Below, in pieces: positions 1 to 4,597 of a stretch of DNA of 6,238 bases. A model generated the notes under the pieces. That model did no database searches. It was not told the DNA's origin and was given only the letters and a program-made list of their open reading frames with translations. Source of the stretch: Bacillota bacterium (GTDB lineage: Bacteria > Bacillota > Desulfitobacteriia > Desulfitobacteriales > Desulfitobacteriaceae); the NCBI GenBank assembly GCA_021849995.1, contig JAJZSC010000209.1:1-6238 (forward strand). Reading direction: 5' to 3'. Each line of letters begins with the position of its first letter. The first letter of the stretch is position 1. The translations under genes and the position numbers were made by a program.

Positions 1-115
1 TACCTGTCTTAATTAATCATATTATATTATATTTTACGGAATAGCCAGACTATCAACGGAGTCCAAACTTTGAGATCACAGGCCTCAGTTTCTTATCTGA
101 CCATGTACAATACAA
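1..115. other. AT-rich end of window with no recognised gene
   Basis: No reading frame of useful length with a ribosome binding site is present on either strand. Positions 10-37 are almost pure A/T. The minus strand continues downstream of the chemotaxis-receptor remnant and shows no further receptor similarity that I can recognise. No clear hairpin/T-run terminator was found here. Confidence 0.5.
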
Positions 116-382
116 TTATAACCAGTGACTGTGGTAAAACTGTGATAAAATACTAGAAAGTTGTGAAATTAAACTCTGAACACCAGCAGAGGTCTCTTCC
201 GAGATTAGCACTTACGTTACTCATATAAGAAATACTTCCTGAGCTTTCATTGCCATTACTTGCATAGATTCAGATACACTAAGTATATTCCCTGATACAG
301 TCGTAATAATGGCAGAGATAGAATCAAATGACTGGTTTGCTTCACCAAATAATCTGAAGCTATTGCTTTGGCGAAGGGTATC
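116..382 (-). pseudogene. Decayed methyl-accepting chemotaxis protein (MCP) fragment, C-terminal signalling region
   Basis: One minus-strand frame reads through this stretch with two internal stop codons, TGA at 221-223 and TAA at 212-214, and ends at TAA 116-118. Before the stops it contains LFGEANQSFDSI, a VS-rich helix and a segment ending MAMKAQEV. After them it contains ISEETSAGVQSL. In intact MCPs the cytoplasmic coiled coil has this heptad style, with an AQEV-like segment followed about nine residues later by an ISEETSAGVQ-like segment, and the spacing here agrees. No start codon, ribosome binding site, transmembrane part or HAMP domain is present, and the sequence after GVQSL no longer resembles an MCP. 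The fragment lies directly after the stop codon of the DUF2325 gene and happens to be in the same frame. I take it as the relic of a deleted receptor gene. Similarity was judged by eye only. Confidence 0.55.
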
Positions 383-679
383 TCATTGTTTTATGTAGAT
401 GTCTTCAAGTGTACTAATTAGTCTGTTTAATGAAGATGTACTGCTGCTATGACTCCGTATTACTGGTATATTCCTTGTTTTGGCAACTTTTACAGCGAGT
501 TTAGCCATTGCGTGTGAAACTGTACTTGTAAACAATACAATTCCATCAGGTTGGCCAATTACTTTTTCAAAACGTGTCGGCAATTGAGTAAATACTTTTA
601 AGTCATGCCCACGTTTTGAGCATACAACTTCGTATTCCCCATGCATCCCATCGTGCCCGCCGATTACTATTATACACAT
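383..679 (-). CDS. DUF2325 domain protein, 98 aa
   Basis: This small single-domain protein resembles the DUF2325 family of Firmicutes in length and pattern. It has an N-terminal hydrophobic strand with IGGHDGMH (about residues 6-13). A central KVFTQLP segment is followed by QPDGIVLFTSTVSHAMAKLA (about 43-62). Near the end is NIPVIRSHSSSTSSL. The alternating strands and helices with conserved His, Ser and Thr suggest a small Rossmann-like fold. The biochemical role of the family is not established and none is assigned here. No signal peptide or membrane segment is visible, so it is probably cytoplasmic. The ATG start is well supported by GGGGAG seven bases upstream. A Fur-box-like operator overlapping a putative promoter lies about 100 bases upstream, which suggests iron-dependent control. 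The gene appears to be transcribed alone. No terminator is evident; an MCP remnant follows at once. Confidence 0.85.
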   Translation of the reverse strand: MCIIVIGGHDGMHGEYEVVCSKRGHDLKVFTQLPTRFEKVIGQPDGIVLFTSTVSHAMAKLAVKVAKTRNIPVIRSHSSSTSSLNRLISTLEDIYIKQ

Positions 680-761
680 TGTGTCTCTCCCCTTATTAAG
701 TTATTGATTGACTTATGAACATTGCTTTAGTCCCAAATTCGCTTACTTCTTGTATAGTTTA

Positions 762-790
762 AGTTTATTACAAATGATAATGATTTTCAA
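762..790 (-). promoter_or_regulatory. Putative promoter of the DUF2325 gene
   Basis: On the minus strand a TTGAAA -35 box (785-790) is followed after 17 bases by TAAACT (762-767), a four-of-six match to the -10 consensus. The -35 box lies inside the Fur-like operator, the arrangement expected for repression. The predicted leader is about 75 bases. The -10 match is modest, so the exact promoter is uncertain. Confidence 0.4.
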
Positions 791-794
791 TATC
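776..794. promoter_or_regulatory. Fur-box-like operator
   Basis: The sequence GATAATGATTTTCAATATC matches the classical 19-bp Fur consensus GATAATGATAATCATTATC at 16 of 19 positions, counted by hand. A further ATTC-TTATC stretch follows on the right and may extend the site. It lies between the DUF2325 gene and the bidirectional-looking terminator of the doxX-like gene, so DUF2325 is the only plausible target in the window. In Firmicutes such sites bind Fur or close relatives (PerR, Zur), which cannot be told apart from one site. Confidence 0.65.
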
Positions 795-983
795 ATTCTT
801 ATCTGATTTGCTTTTTTCTTATTTCTTTTTCTTTAGGTCAATGCAACCAAGATAGACTAAATTTCAGATAAACTCCTATGCGTAATTTGAATTACTACCA
901 CTCGGCTCACCCCAGGTCTTCAGACACAGGCGGAAGCTTTAGTTGCAGTTACATGCCTTGGAAGATTTTTCTTCTAATTACTG

Positions 984-1022
984 AGAAAAAGCCTTAGAGA
1001 TCTAATCTCCAAGGCTTTTTCT
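984..1022 (-). terminator. Strong intrinsic terminator after the DoxX-like gene, possibly bidirectional
   Basis: AGAAAAAGCCTT (984-995) pairs perfectly with AAGGCTTTTTCT (1011-1022). One A/C mismatch (996/1010) follows, then GAGAT (997-1001) pairs with ATCTC (1005-1009) around a three-base loop. The A/T arms give a T-run in either direction, so it can work on both strands. Only the minus strand has a gene ending nearby, 30 bases away at 1053. Confidence 0.9.
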
Positions 1023-1052
1023 ATGTTCAAAATTTAATTAAGGGAAATGAAA

Positions 1053-1604
1053 CTATGCAGATTGTGGCCTATCTCCGGTCTGTAATAATTTCTTGCTATT
1101 TTTAAATCTAAGGAATCCATCTACTCCAATAAGCTCAGCATATTTTGCAAATTTAAACATTGCTAAGTTTGTCCAAATATAACCAAAGTTGTTAAATGAT
1201 CCGCCGGCAATGAATTGTATATTCATGAACATCGCAATTAAAGCACCCCAGAATACTCTAAATCCTAGAATCATAAATAGACCAACTAAAATTTCAAAAA
1301 TTACTACTAGGCCATCCGTCAACCCTGGCATACCTAGAAAGACATTTTTCGCAACCCAAGCAAATGATTGGTTAATACCAAGTGGATCAAAATTAGTAAC
1401 TTTTTCACCAGCTATATTTGTAATCATAGTTTGAATTTTTGCAGCTGAATTGAGTTTACCATCACTAAACCATACTAATTTACCAATTCCACTTTCAACC
1501 CATTTAAGTCCGTAAATTACTCTTGCTACGGTGAAAACAAGCACTAGAAGGGCTATTTTCCCATCCTTTAATTCTGCTTTTACTGCATTAAAATAAGCAG
1601 TCAT
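1053..1604 (-). CDS. DoxX-like integral membrane protein, 183 aa
   Basis: This is a small hydrophobic protein with about four membrane segments, near residues 17-36, 96-114, 117-135 and 138-152. The first carries ARVIYGLKWVESGIGKL, which resembles the conserved first helix of DoxX/DoxD-type proteins, a family that includes the small subunit of archaeal thiosulfate:quinone oxidoreductase. The loop between helices 1 and 2 is long (about residues 40-92) and may hold an extracellular or substrate-facing part. The C-terminal tail is positively charged, fitting a cytoplasmic position. Family members have been linked to redox and sulfur metabolism, but the substrate here is unknown. The start is firm: a perfect AGGAGG lies at 1613-1618, eight bases before the ATG. 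The gene stands alone, with an unusually long and structured upstream region and a strong terminator downstream. Confidence 0.8.
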   Translation of the reverse strand: MTAYFNAVKAELKDGKIALLVLVFTVARVIYGLKWVESGIGKLVWFSDGKLNSAAKIQTMITNIAGEKVTNFDPLGINQSFAWVAKNVFLGMPGLTDGLVVIFEILVGLFMILGFRVFWGALIAMFMNIQFIAGGSFNNFGYIWTNLAMFKFAKYAELIGVDGFLRFKNSKKLLQTGDRPQSA

Positions 1605-1677
1605 TTGTAAAACCTCCTCTAATTTTGTTTTGGAATTTTAGTGAAACCCAAAAAAAGACGATAAGACCGCTGATTGA

Positions 1678-1707
1678 TTAAATTGGATTCTGCAACTATA
1701 CCTCCTT
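1678..1707 (-). other. Orphan Shine-Dalgarno with a 5-codon TTG-initiated mini-ORF in the doxX-like leader
   Basis: AAGGAGG (1701-1707) lies five bases before a TTG codon (1693-1695), which is followed by four more codons and TAA (1678-1680). The peptide would be fMet-Gln-Asn-Pro-Ile. Such a strong ribosome binding site 74 bases before the real start could be a leader peptide, a relic of a lost start, or chance. No attenuator pair can be demonstrated. Confidence 0.25.
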
Positions 1708-1726
1708 GTACTTTTTTGAAATCTGG

Positions 1727-1768
1727 TTGCTGAATTAGTTAAAATTAAAACAAGCACAAGTTCAGCAA
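1727..1768. repeat. 8-bp perfect inverted repeat upstream of the doxX-like gene
   Basis: TTGCTGAA (1727-1734) and TTCAGCAA (1761-1768) are exact reverse complements, separated by an AT-rich 26-base spacer. The element lies between the possible promoter and the gene and could fold in the leader RNA or act as a protein-binding site. No T-run follows on the minus strand, so it is not a standard terminator. Confidence 0.45.
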
Positions 1769-1787
1769 TCCGGATATCATTTACACT

Positions 1788-1815
1788 AGCATACACAATG
1801 CAAGAAACATGCCAA
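1788..1815 (-). promoter_or_regulatory. Possible promoter of the doxX-like gene
   Basis: TTGGCA (1810-1815) matches the -35 consensus at five of six positions. After a 16-base spacer, TATGCT (1788-1793) matches the -10 at four of six. It lies downstream of the GTTAAC site cluster and would give a leader of about 175 bases. No better sigma-A pair was found between 1605 and 1982, but the score is only moderate. Confidence 0.3.
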
Positions 1816-1863
1816 GGTAGAACGCAGAGAAAAGTGCAGTTTTTCAAATCAAAATTGTAAACT

Positions 1864-1913
1864 GGTTAACACCGGTGTTAACAATGATGATAACTTGGTT
1901 AACAGTAGGTTAC
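1864..1913. promoter_or_regulatory. GTTAAC operator cluster with 18-bp perfect palindrome
   Basis: GTTAACACCGGTGTTAAC (1865-1882) is a perfect 18-bp palindrome. Related heptamers follow in the same orientation: GGTTAAC ending at 1870, TGTTAAC ending at 1882, TGATAAC ending at 1894, GGTTAAC ending at 1903 and GGTTAC ending at 1913. The steps are 12, 12, 9 and 10 bases, so the copies fall on roughly the same face of the helix. It lies 48-98 bases before the possible doxX-like promoter on the minus strand, where an activator site could be. The regulator is not identifiable. The spacing does not fit Rex (four bases between half-sites) or BirA (about 14-16 bases). Confidence 0.55.
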
Positions 1914-1982
1914 GCCAATCGCTGGAAAGTCCAAGCACCTTTATTAGCTCTTTTGTTAAACAATTTCATTAAATAGTCAAGC

Positions 1983-2009
1983 AAAAAAGACCCACGTAAA
2001 TCGTGGGCC
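1983..2009 (-). terminator. Intrinsic terminator of the DUF2935 gene
   Basis: Read on the minus strand, GGCCCACG pairs with CGTGGGTC (eight pairs, one G-U) around the five-base loop ATTTA, followed by six T residues. It lies 21 bases beyond the stop codon of the DUF2935 gene and separates it from the doxX-like control region. Confidence 0.92.
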
Positions 2010-2030
2010 CAAAAGGTATTATCCTCAAAA

Positions 2031-2960
2031 TTACCGTAATTGTCCTAAGAACGTACTTAATAACCTCAAATAATGGTTAGCTTCTCTAATTACGTGGTCA
2101 CCTAACAACGGCAGTATAACAGACCTTATTTTGCATTGAAGGATGCCCTCTGTACCAGCTGCCTTAAAATCCCTCAAGCCAAGTGTTGCCTTAAAGGTTT
2201 CGGCACTTAGCCTAGGCAAAATTGTAGTCTGCTCGGTCATTGTGATAGCTTTTTGCATTAACTCGTCAAACTCTTTTCCATACCGATTGGCTGTATCAAA
2301 CAGAGCGGCTTCTGTAGGATCCAATAACCCTCGAATAAATTTAGAGTGTTCTGCCATAATCTGATCCCAAAAAACCTGCTGATCAATGATGTCCCTTATT
2401 ATATTAGCTTTCTGCCGCATCTGCAAACTGTTTAACATTTTTAAATAAAAACGTGCTTCGCGTAAAATGTGGTCTATCAATAATGGGTAATTAAAAGTAT
2501 AGATTTTACAACTTAATATATCTTGAAGAAGTCCTGATTTATATTCTGCTAAAGCAGTCGCTGCTATTATAGCCCTTTGATTTAAGGCTGAAACTTGTTC
2601 TACTAACATGACATTAACAGGAGGGTTATAATTACTACCTAGCGAAAATTCCATCCGAGTGATCTCAGTATCAATCTTAACGCCGGAGTAGTATTCCGAA
2701 GCTCTCTCGGAGTCGATTGTGAACTTTGTAATCAACTCCCCAGAATTTAGAACTTCCTGACTAATGATCCCGTTGGCCAACATGATCGTTTCCGCAAGTA
2801 ATCCGCTAAATTCTTCTTTAAAACAATCTGCTTGTTGAGCCAAGGATTGATTAATGGGTGGAAAAGCAGCTTCCATGAAGAATGAATGTTCTTTCATAAT
2901 TCGCATAAAAAACAAGTTCAATTCCAAAGATTGTCTGACATACTCTTGATTAGTCAGCAT
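2031..2960 (-). CDS. DUF2935 protein with two helical-bundle repeats, 309 aa
   Basis: The protein is almost wholly helical and internally duplicated. Repeat 1 (about residues 8-180) has KEHSFFMEAAFPP near 23-35, CFKEEF near 46-51, ILSCKIYTFNYPLLIDH near 148-164 and DHILREARFYLKML to 176. Repeat 2 (about 190-309) has the matching AEHSKFIRGLLDP near 203-215, YGKEFDELM near 227-235, ILQCKIRSVILPLLGDH near 273-289 and DHVIREANHYLRLL to 301. Each repeat keeps an EH near its start and a DHxxREAxxYL motif near its end. His25, His164, His205 and His289, with nearby Glu residues, look like candidate metal ligands in a ferritin- or hemerythrin-like bundle. That role is inference, as the function of DUF2935 is not established. 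No signal peptide or membrane segment is seen. The ATG is supported by AAGGAAG about seven bases upstream. The gene is monocistronic, with a clear terminator. Confidence 0.88.
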   Translation of the reverse strand: MLTNQEYVRQSLELNLFFMRIMKEHSFFMEAAFPPINQSLAQQADCFKEEFSGLLAETIMLANGIISQEVLNSGELITKFTIDSERASEYYSGVKIDTEITRMEFSLGSNYNPPVNVMLVEQVSALNQRAIIAATALAEYKSGLLQDILSCKIYTFNYPLLIDHILREARFYLKMLNSLQMRQKANIIRDIIDQQVFWDQIMAEHSKFIRGLLDPTEAALFDTANRYGKEFDELMQKAITMTEQTTILPRLSAETFKATLGLRDFKAAGTEGILQCKIRSVILPLLGDHVIREANHYLRLLSTFLGQLR

Positions 2961-2961
2961 A

Positions 2962-2989
2962 AGTACACTTCCTTTACTTTTGGTGTACT
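2962..2989. promoter_or_regulatory. Inverted repeat framing the Shine-Dalgarno of the DUF2935 gene
   Basis: AGTACAC (2962-2968) and GTGTACT (2983-2989) are perfect 7-bp complements with a 14-base spacer. On the mRNA the stem would end two bases before the ATG and present the ribosome binding site AAGGAA in the loop. The element also lies just downstream of weak -10-like sequence (CATAATATAGT on the minus strand), so it could be a DNA operator. Either role fits; neither is proved. Confidence 0.5.
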
Positions 2990-3032
2990 ATATTATGCTG
3001 AGCAGAAGAAATATGATAATGGTAATTTAAGT

Positions 3033-3161
3033 CTATCCAATAACAATTTTATCCTCAGGGTACTTGATATTTGCTTGCGCTCTTTTGCGTTGTTGTGTAA
3101 GGGCAAAAACAAGGGTTAATGGACCAACTCTTCCCGCAAACATTGTAAAAATAATAGTTCA
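3033..3161 (-). pseudogene. ktrB: 3' remnant of a KtrB/TrkH potassium transporter gene
   Basis: After an in-frame TGA at 3159-3161, 41 codons run to TAG at 3033-3035. The translation starts TIIFTMFAGRVGPLTLVFAL and ends YPEDKIVIG, which is the characteristic C-terminus of KtrB/TrkH membrane subunits: the last helix with GR(V/L)GPLTL, a basic linker, and a YPE...IG ending. Intact proteins have about 440-480 residues, so more than 90 percent is missing. No ribosome binding site serves the internal ATG. The fragment begins ten bases after the ktrA stop codon, as if a deletion removed the 5' end and body of a gene that once followed ktrA. KtrB forms the ion-conducting part that KtrA gates, so the loss leaves ktrA without its adjacent partner. 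The frame is perfectly kept over 41 codons, suggesting a fairly recent event. Confidence 0.85.
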
Positions 3162-3170
3162 TACAGCCAT

Positions 3171-3824
3171 CTAATCTTTATCCTGTAAGTCCTTCAAAAC
3201 GTCATTCTTAGCTAGAATAACTAATTCATCTTTAGCCTGAATAATCTCGTCTCCACCAGGAGCAATAACAATATCTGTTCCTCTTTTTATTGCCATGACA
3301 CTTACCTTATATTTGGCTCTCAAATCTAACTCTGCCAAGGATTTATTTTTAAATTTACTTGGAGCTAAAACTTCTATAACACTATAGCCTGGAGTAAGCT
3401 CAATAAAGTCTAAAACATTAGCGGTAACCAAGCTATGCGCTAAACGCAAGCCCATATCTTTTTCCGGATAGACTACCCGGTCAACTCCAATCTTCTCCAA
3501 AACCCGCCCGTGTAGAGCAGTCTGAGCCTTTGCAGCTACGTAAGGAATCCCCATGTCTTTTAGCATTAGAGCAATTAAGATACTTGCCTGAATATCATCG
3601 CCAATAGCAACTACCGCAACATCAAAATTCCTGACGCCAAGAGCCTTAATCTGTTCTTCATCTCGGCAGTCAGCTATTACAGCATGAGTTACATCATGAG
3701 CGATTGACTGTACTGCATTGGCGTTTTTGTCTATGACTAATACTTCGTGTCCTATCGCCGATAAGTTAAGGGCAACGCTAGTCCCAAATCTCCCTAGACC
3801 TATTACAACAAATTGCCTCTTCAT
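3171..3824 (-). CDS. ktrA: KtrA/TrkA-family RCK regulatory subunit of a potassium transporter, 217 aa
   Basis: This cytoplasmic protein has the two-domain layout of single-RCK Ktr subunits. The N-terminal Rossmann domain (about 1-130) opens with the nucleotide-binding VIGLGRFG (GxGxxG at 9-14) and an acidic residue, Asp32, at the end of strand 2, as in NAD(H)/ATP-binding RCK domains. An RCK_C (TrkA-C) domain follows at about 134-217. Family members form an octameric ring that binds the KtrB pore and gates K+ flux in response to ATP/ADP and often cyclic di-AMP. The start at 3824 is chosen because AGGAGG lies seven bases upstream (3832-3837) and the protein then begins MKRQFVVIG as in homologues. 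The longer frame to 3869 would start almost on the promoter. An extended -10 promoter at 3873-3881 allows expression separate from kdpE. The expected downstream partner ktrB is reduced to a 41-codon remnant, so KtrA would need a KtrB encoded elsewhere. Confidence 0.93.
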   Translation of the reverse strand: MKRQFVVIGLGRFGTSVALNLSAIGHEVLVIDKNANAVQSIAHDVTHAVIADCRDEEQIKALGVRNFDVAVVAIGDDIQASILIALMLKDMGIPYVAAKAQTALHGRVLEKIGVDRVVYPEKDMGLRLAHSLVTANVLDFIELTPGYSVIEVLAPSKFKNKSLAELDLRAKYKVSVMAIKRGTDIVIAPGGDEIIQAKDELVILAKNDVLKDLQDKD

Positions 3825-3831
3825 GTGAGTT

Positions 3832-3837
3832 CCTCCT
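3832..3837 (-). promoter_or_regulatory. Ribosome binding site that fixes the ktrA start
   Basis: AGGAGG is placed seven bases before the ATG at 3822-3824. It decides against the upstream in-frame ATG at 3867-3869, which has no such sequence. Confidence 0.9.
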
Positions 3838-3872
3838 ACAGATAAATAAATGTCCGATACTCTCTGCATCCA

Positions 3873-3881
3873 ATTATAACA
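3873..3881 (-). promoter_or_regulatory. Extended -10 promoter for ktrA
   Basis: The minus strand reads TGTTATAAT, a perfect TGn extension plus a consensus TATAAT box. No good -35 hexamer lies 16-19 bases upstream, as is common for extended -10 promoters. The start point would be near 3866, giving a leader of about 40 bases before the ktrA ATG. It lies in the 89-base gap after kdpE, in which no terminator is seen, so read-through from kdpDE is also possible. Confidence 0.65.
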
Positions 3882-3913
3882 AGCATTTTTTGGATATCTT
3901 TCTTTTCCCGCCT

Positions 3914-4597
3914 CTAGATAAGTCTATATCCAACTCCTGGTTCGGTGATGATATGTTTGGGGCGGGCAAGATCTGTCTCCAGTTTTCGCCGTATTTGTCC
4001 TATATAAATCCTGAGGTAATGTCCTTGATTCTCAGTATGAGGTCCCCACACAGCTCGCAGAAGGAAGCTATGTGTAAGAACTTTTCCACTATTGACTGCC
4101 AATACTGTCAGCAATTCATATTCAGTAGGGGTTAGTTTGACTTCTTTACCCTCAACTGTGACAACCCTTTTTACTCTATCAATAACCAAATCCTCAAACT
4201 TCAAGATTGGTTGATCTACTTGATCTCCCTTGTGTCTTAAACCGGCCCGGATTCTTGCAAGTAACTCTCCCATTCCAAACGGCTTTGTAACGTAGTCATC
4301 TGCCCCTAAGTCCAAAGCCTTAACTTTTTCACTTTCATATTCTCGAGCAGAAAGAATAATAATCGGCGTCTTCGACCAGTCTCTAACCGCCTTGATAACA
4401 TCCAGTCCGTCTAAATCAGGCAGTCCCAGATCTAGGATAATTAAGTCCGGCTTGTGGGTTAGAATGTTACTAATGCCACTCTGTGCATCGGATGCCTCAT
4501 ACACTTCATAACCATGAGCCGATAAGGAAACTTTGAGAAGTCGACGTATTTGGGATTCATCATCTATGACGAGAATTCGCTTACCTGTTTGATCCAT
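3914..4597 (-). CDS. kdpE: KdpE response regulator (OmpR/PhoB type), 227 aa
   Basis: KdpE is the transcription factor of the KdpD/KdpE two-component system, which activates the high-affinity K+ pump operon kdpFABC when potassium is low. The receiver domain (about 6-120) has the acidic pair Asp12/Asp13, phospho-acceptor Asp56 in LIILDLGLPDLDG, Ser83 in ILSARE and Lys105 in YVTKPFG, so every residue needed for phosphotransfer is present. The winged-helix DNA-binding domain (about 130-227) contains LTPTEYELL, GKVLTH, LRAVWGP and the KdpE-type ending HYLRIYIGQIRRKLE...ITEPGVGYRLI. The length is normal. The ATG lies inside the end of the kdpD C-terminal frame (17-base overlap), so translation is probably coupled; a G-rich stretch about nine bases upstream is the only ribosome binding site candidate. 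The gene looks intact although both its kinase partner and the downstream transport gene are damaged. Confidence 0.95.
   Translation of the reverse strand: MDQTGKRILVIDDESQIRRLLKVSLSAHGYEVYEASDAQSGISNILTHKPDLIILDLGLPDLDGLDVIKAVRDWSKTPIIILSAREYESEKVKALDLGADDYVTKPFGMGELLARIRAGLRHKGDQVDQPILKFEDLVIDRVKRVVTVEGKEVKLTPTEYELLTVLAVNSGKVLTHSFLLRAVWGPHTENQGHYLRIYIGQIRRKLETDLARPKHIITEPGVGYRLI

Larger units (their letters stand above)
680..983. other. Intergenic region upstream of DUF2325
   Basis: Apart from the promoter and Fur-like site, this stretch has no gene I recognise. On the plus strand there is a pyrimidine-rich tract at about 808-835. A small inverted repeat, GTAATT-TG-AATTAC, lies at 882-895. 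Positions 896-960 are less AT-rich than their surroundings and could be a relic of lost coding sequence, but no frame gave a recognisable product. I found no match to a riboswitch class. Confidence 0.5.
1605..1982. other. Long control region of the doxX-like gene (378 bp)
   Basis: There is no convincing gene here. The only longer frame (69 codons, minus strand, 1638-1847) starts at a TTG without a good ribosome binding site and gives a low-quality protein. The region holds the palindrome/heptamer cluster, a moderate promoter candidate, an inverted repeat and an orphan Shine-Dalgarno, each listed separately. A further short palindrome, TTGTTAAACAA (1953-1963), lies close to the DUF2935 terminator. 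Confidence 0.6.

Noticed and set aside
103..156. Plus-strand 17-codon frame starting ATGTACAAT
   Set aside because: It is too short, lacks a ribosome binding site and lies over the MCP remnant.
880..960. Possible riboswitch or RNA gene in the less AT-rich stretch before the doxX-like terminator
   Set aside because: I could not match it to the core of any riboswitch class I know, and beyond the small 882-895 palindrome no convincing fold was evident by eye.
1638..1847. Minus-strand 69-codon frame upstream of the doxX-like gene
   Set aside because: It starts at TTG with no suitable ribosome binding site, has no family resemblance and covers a promoter/inverted-repeat region.
1865..1882. The GTTAAC palindrome as a Rex or BirA operator
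   Set aside because: Rex sites have four bases between TTGTTAA and TTAACAA, while here there are eight. BirA half-sites are about 14-16 bases apart, which does not match either.
2886..3119. Plus-strand 77-codon frame across the DUF2935 start and ktrB remnant
   Set aside because: It is antisense to the DUF2935 start and to the clearly recognisable KtrB C-terminus; no ribosome site or protein family is seen.
3825..3869. Upstream ATG at 3869 as the ktrA start
   Set aside because: It lies only a few bases from the -10 box, has no Shine-Dalgarno and adds 15 residues before the conserved MKRQFVVIG start, whereas AGGAGG serves the ATG at 3824.
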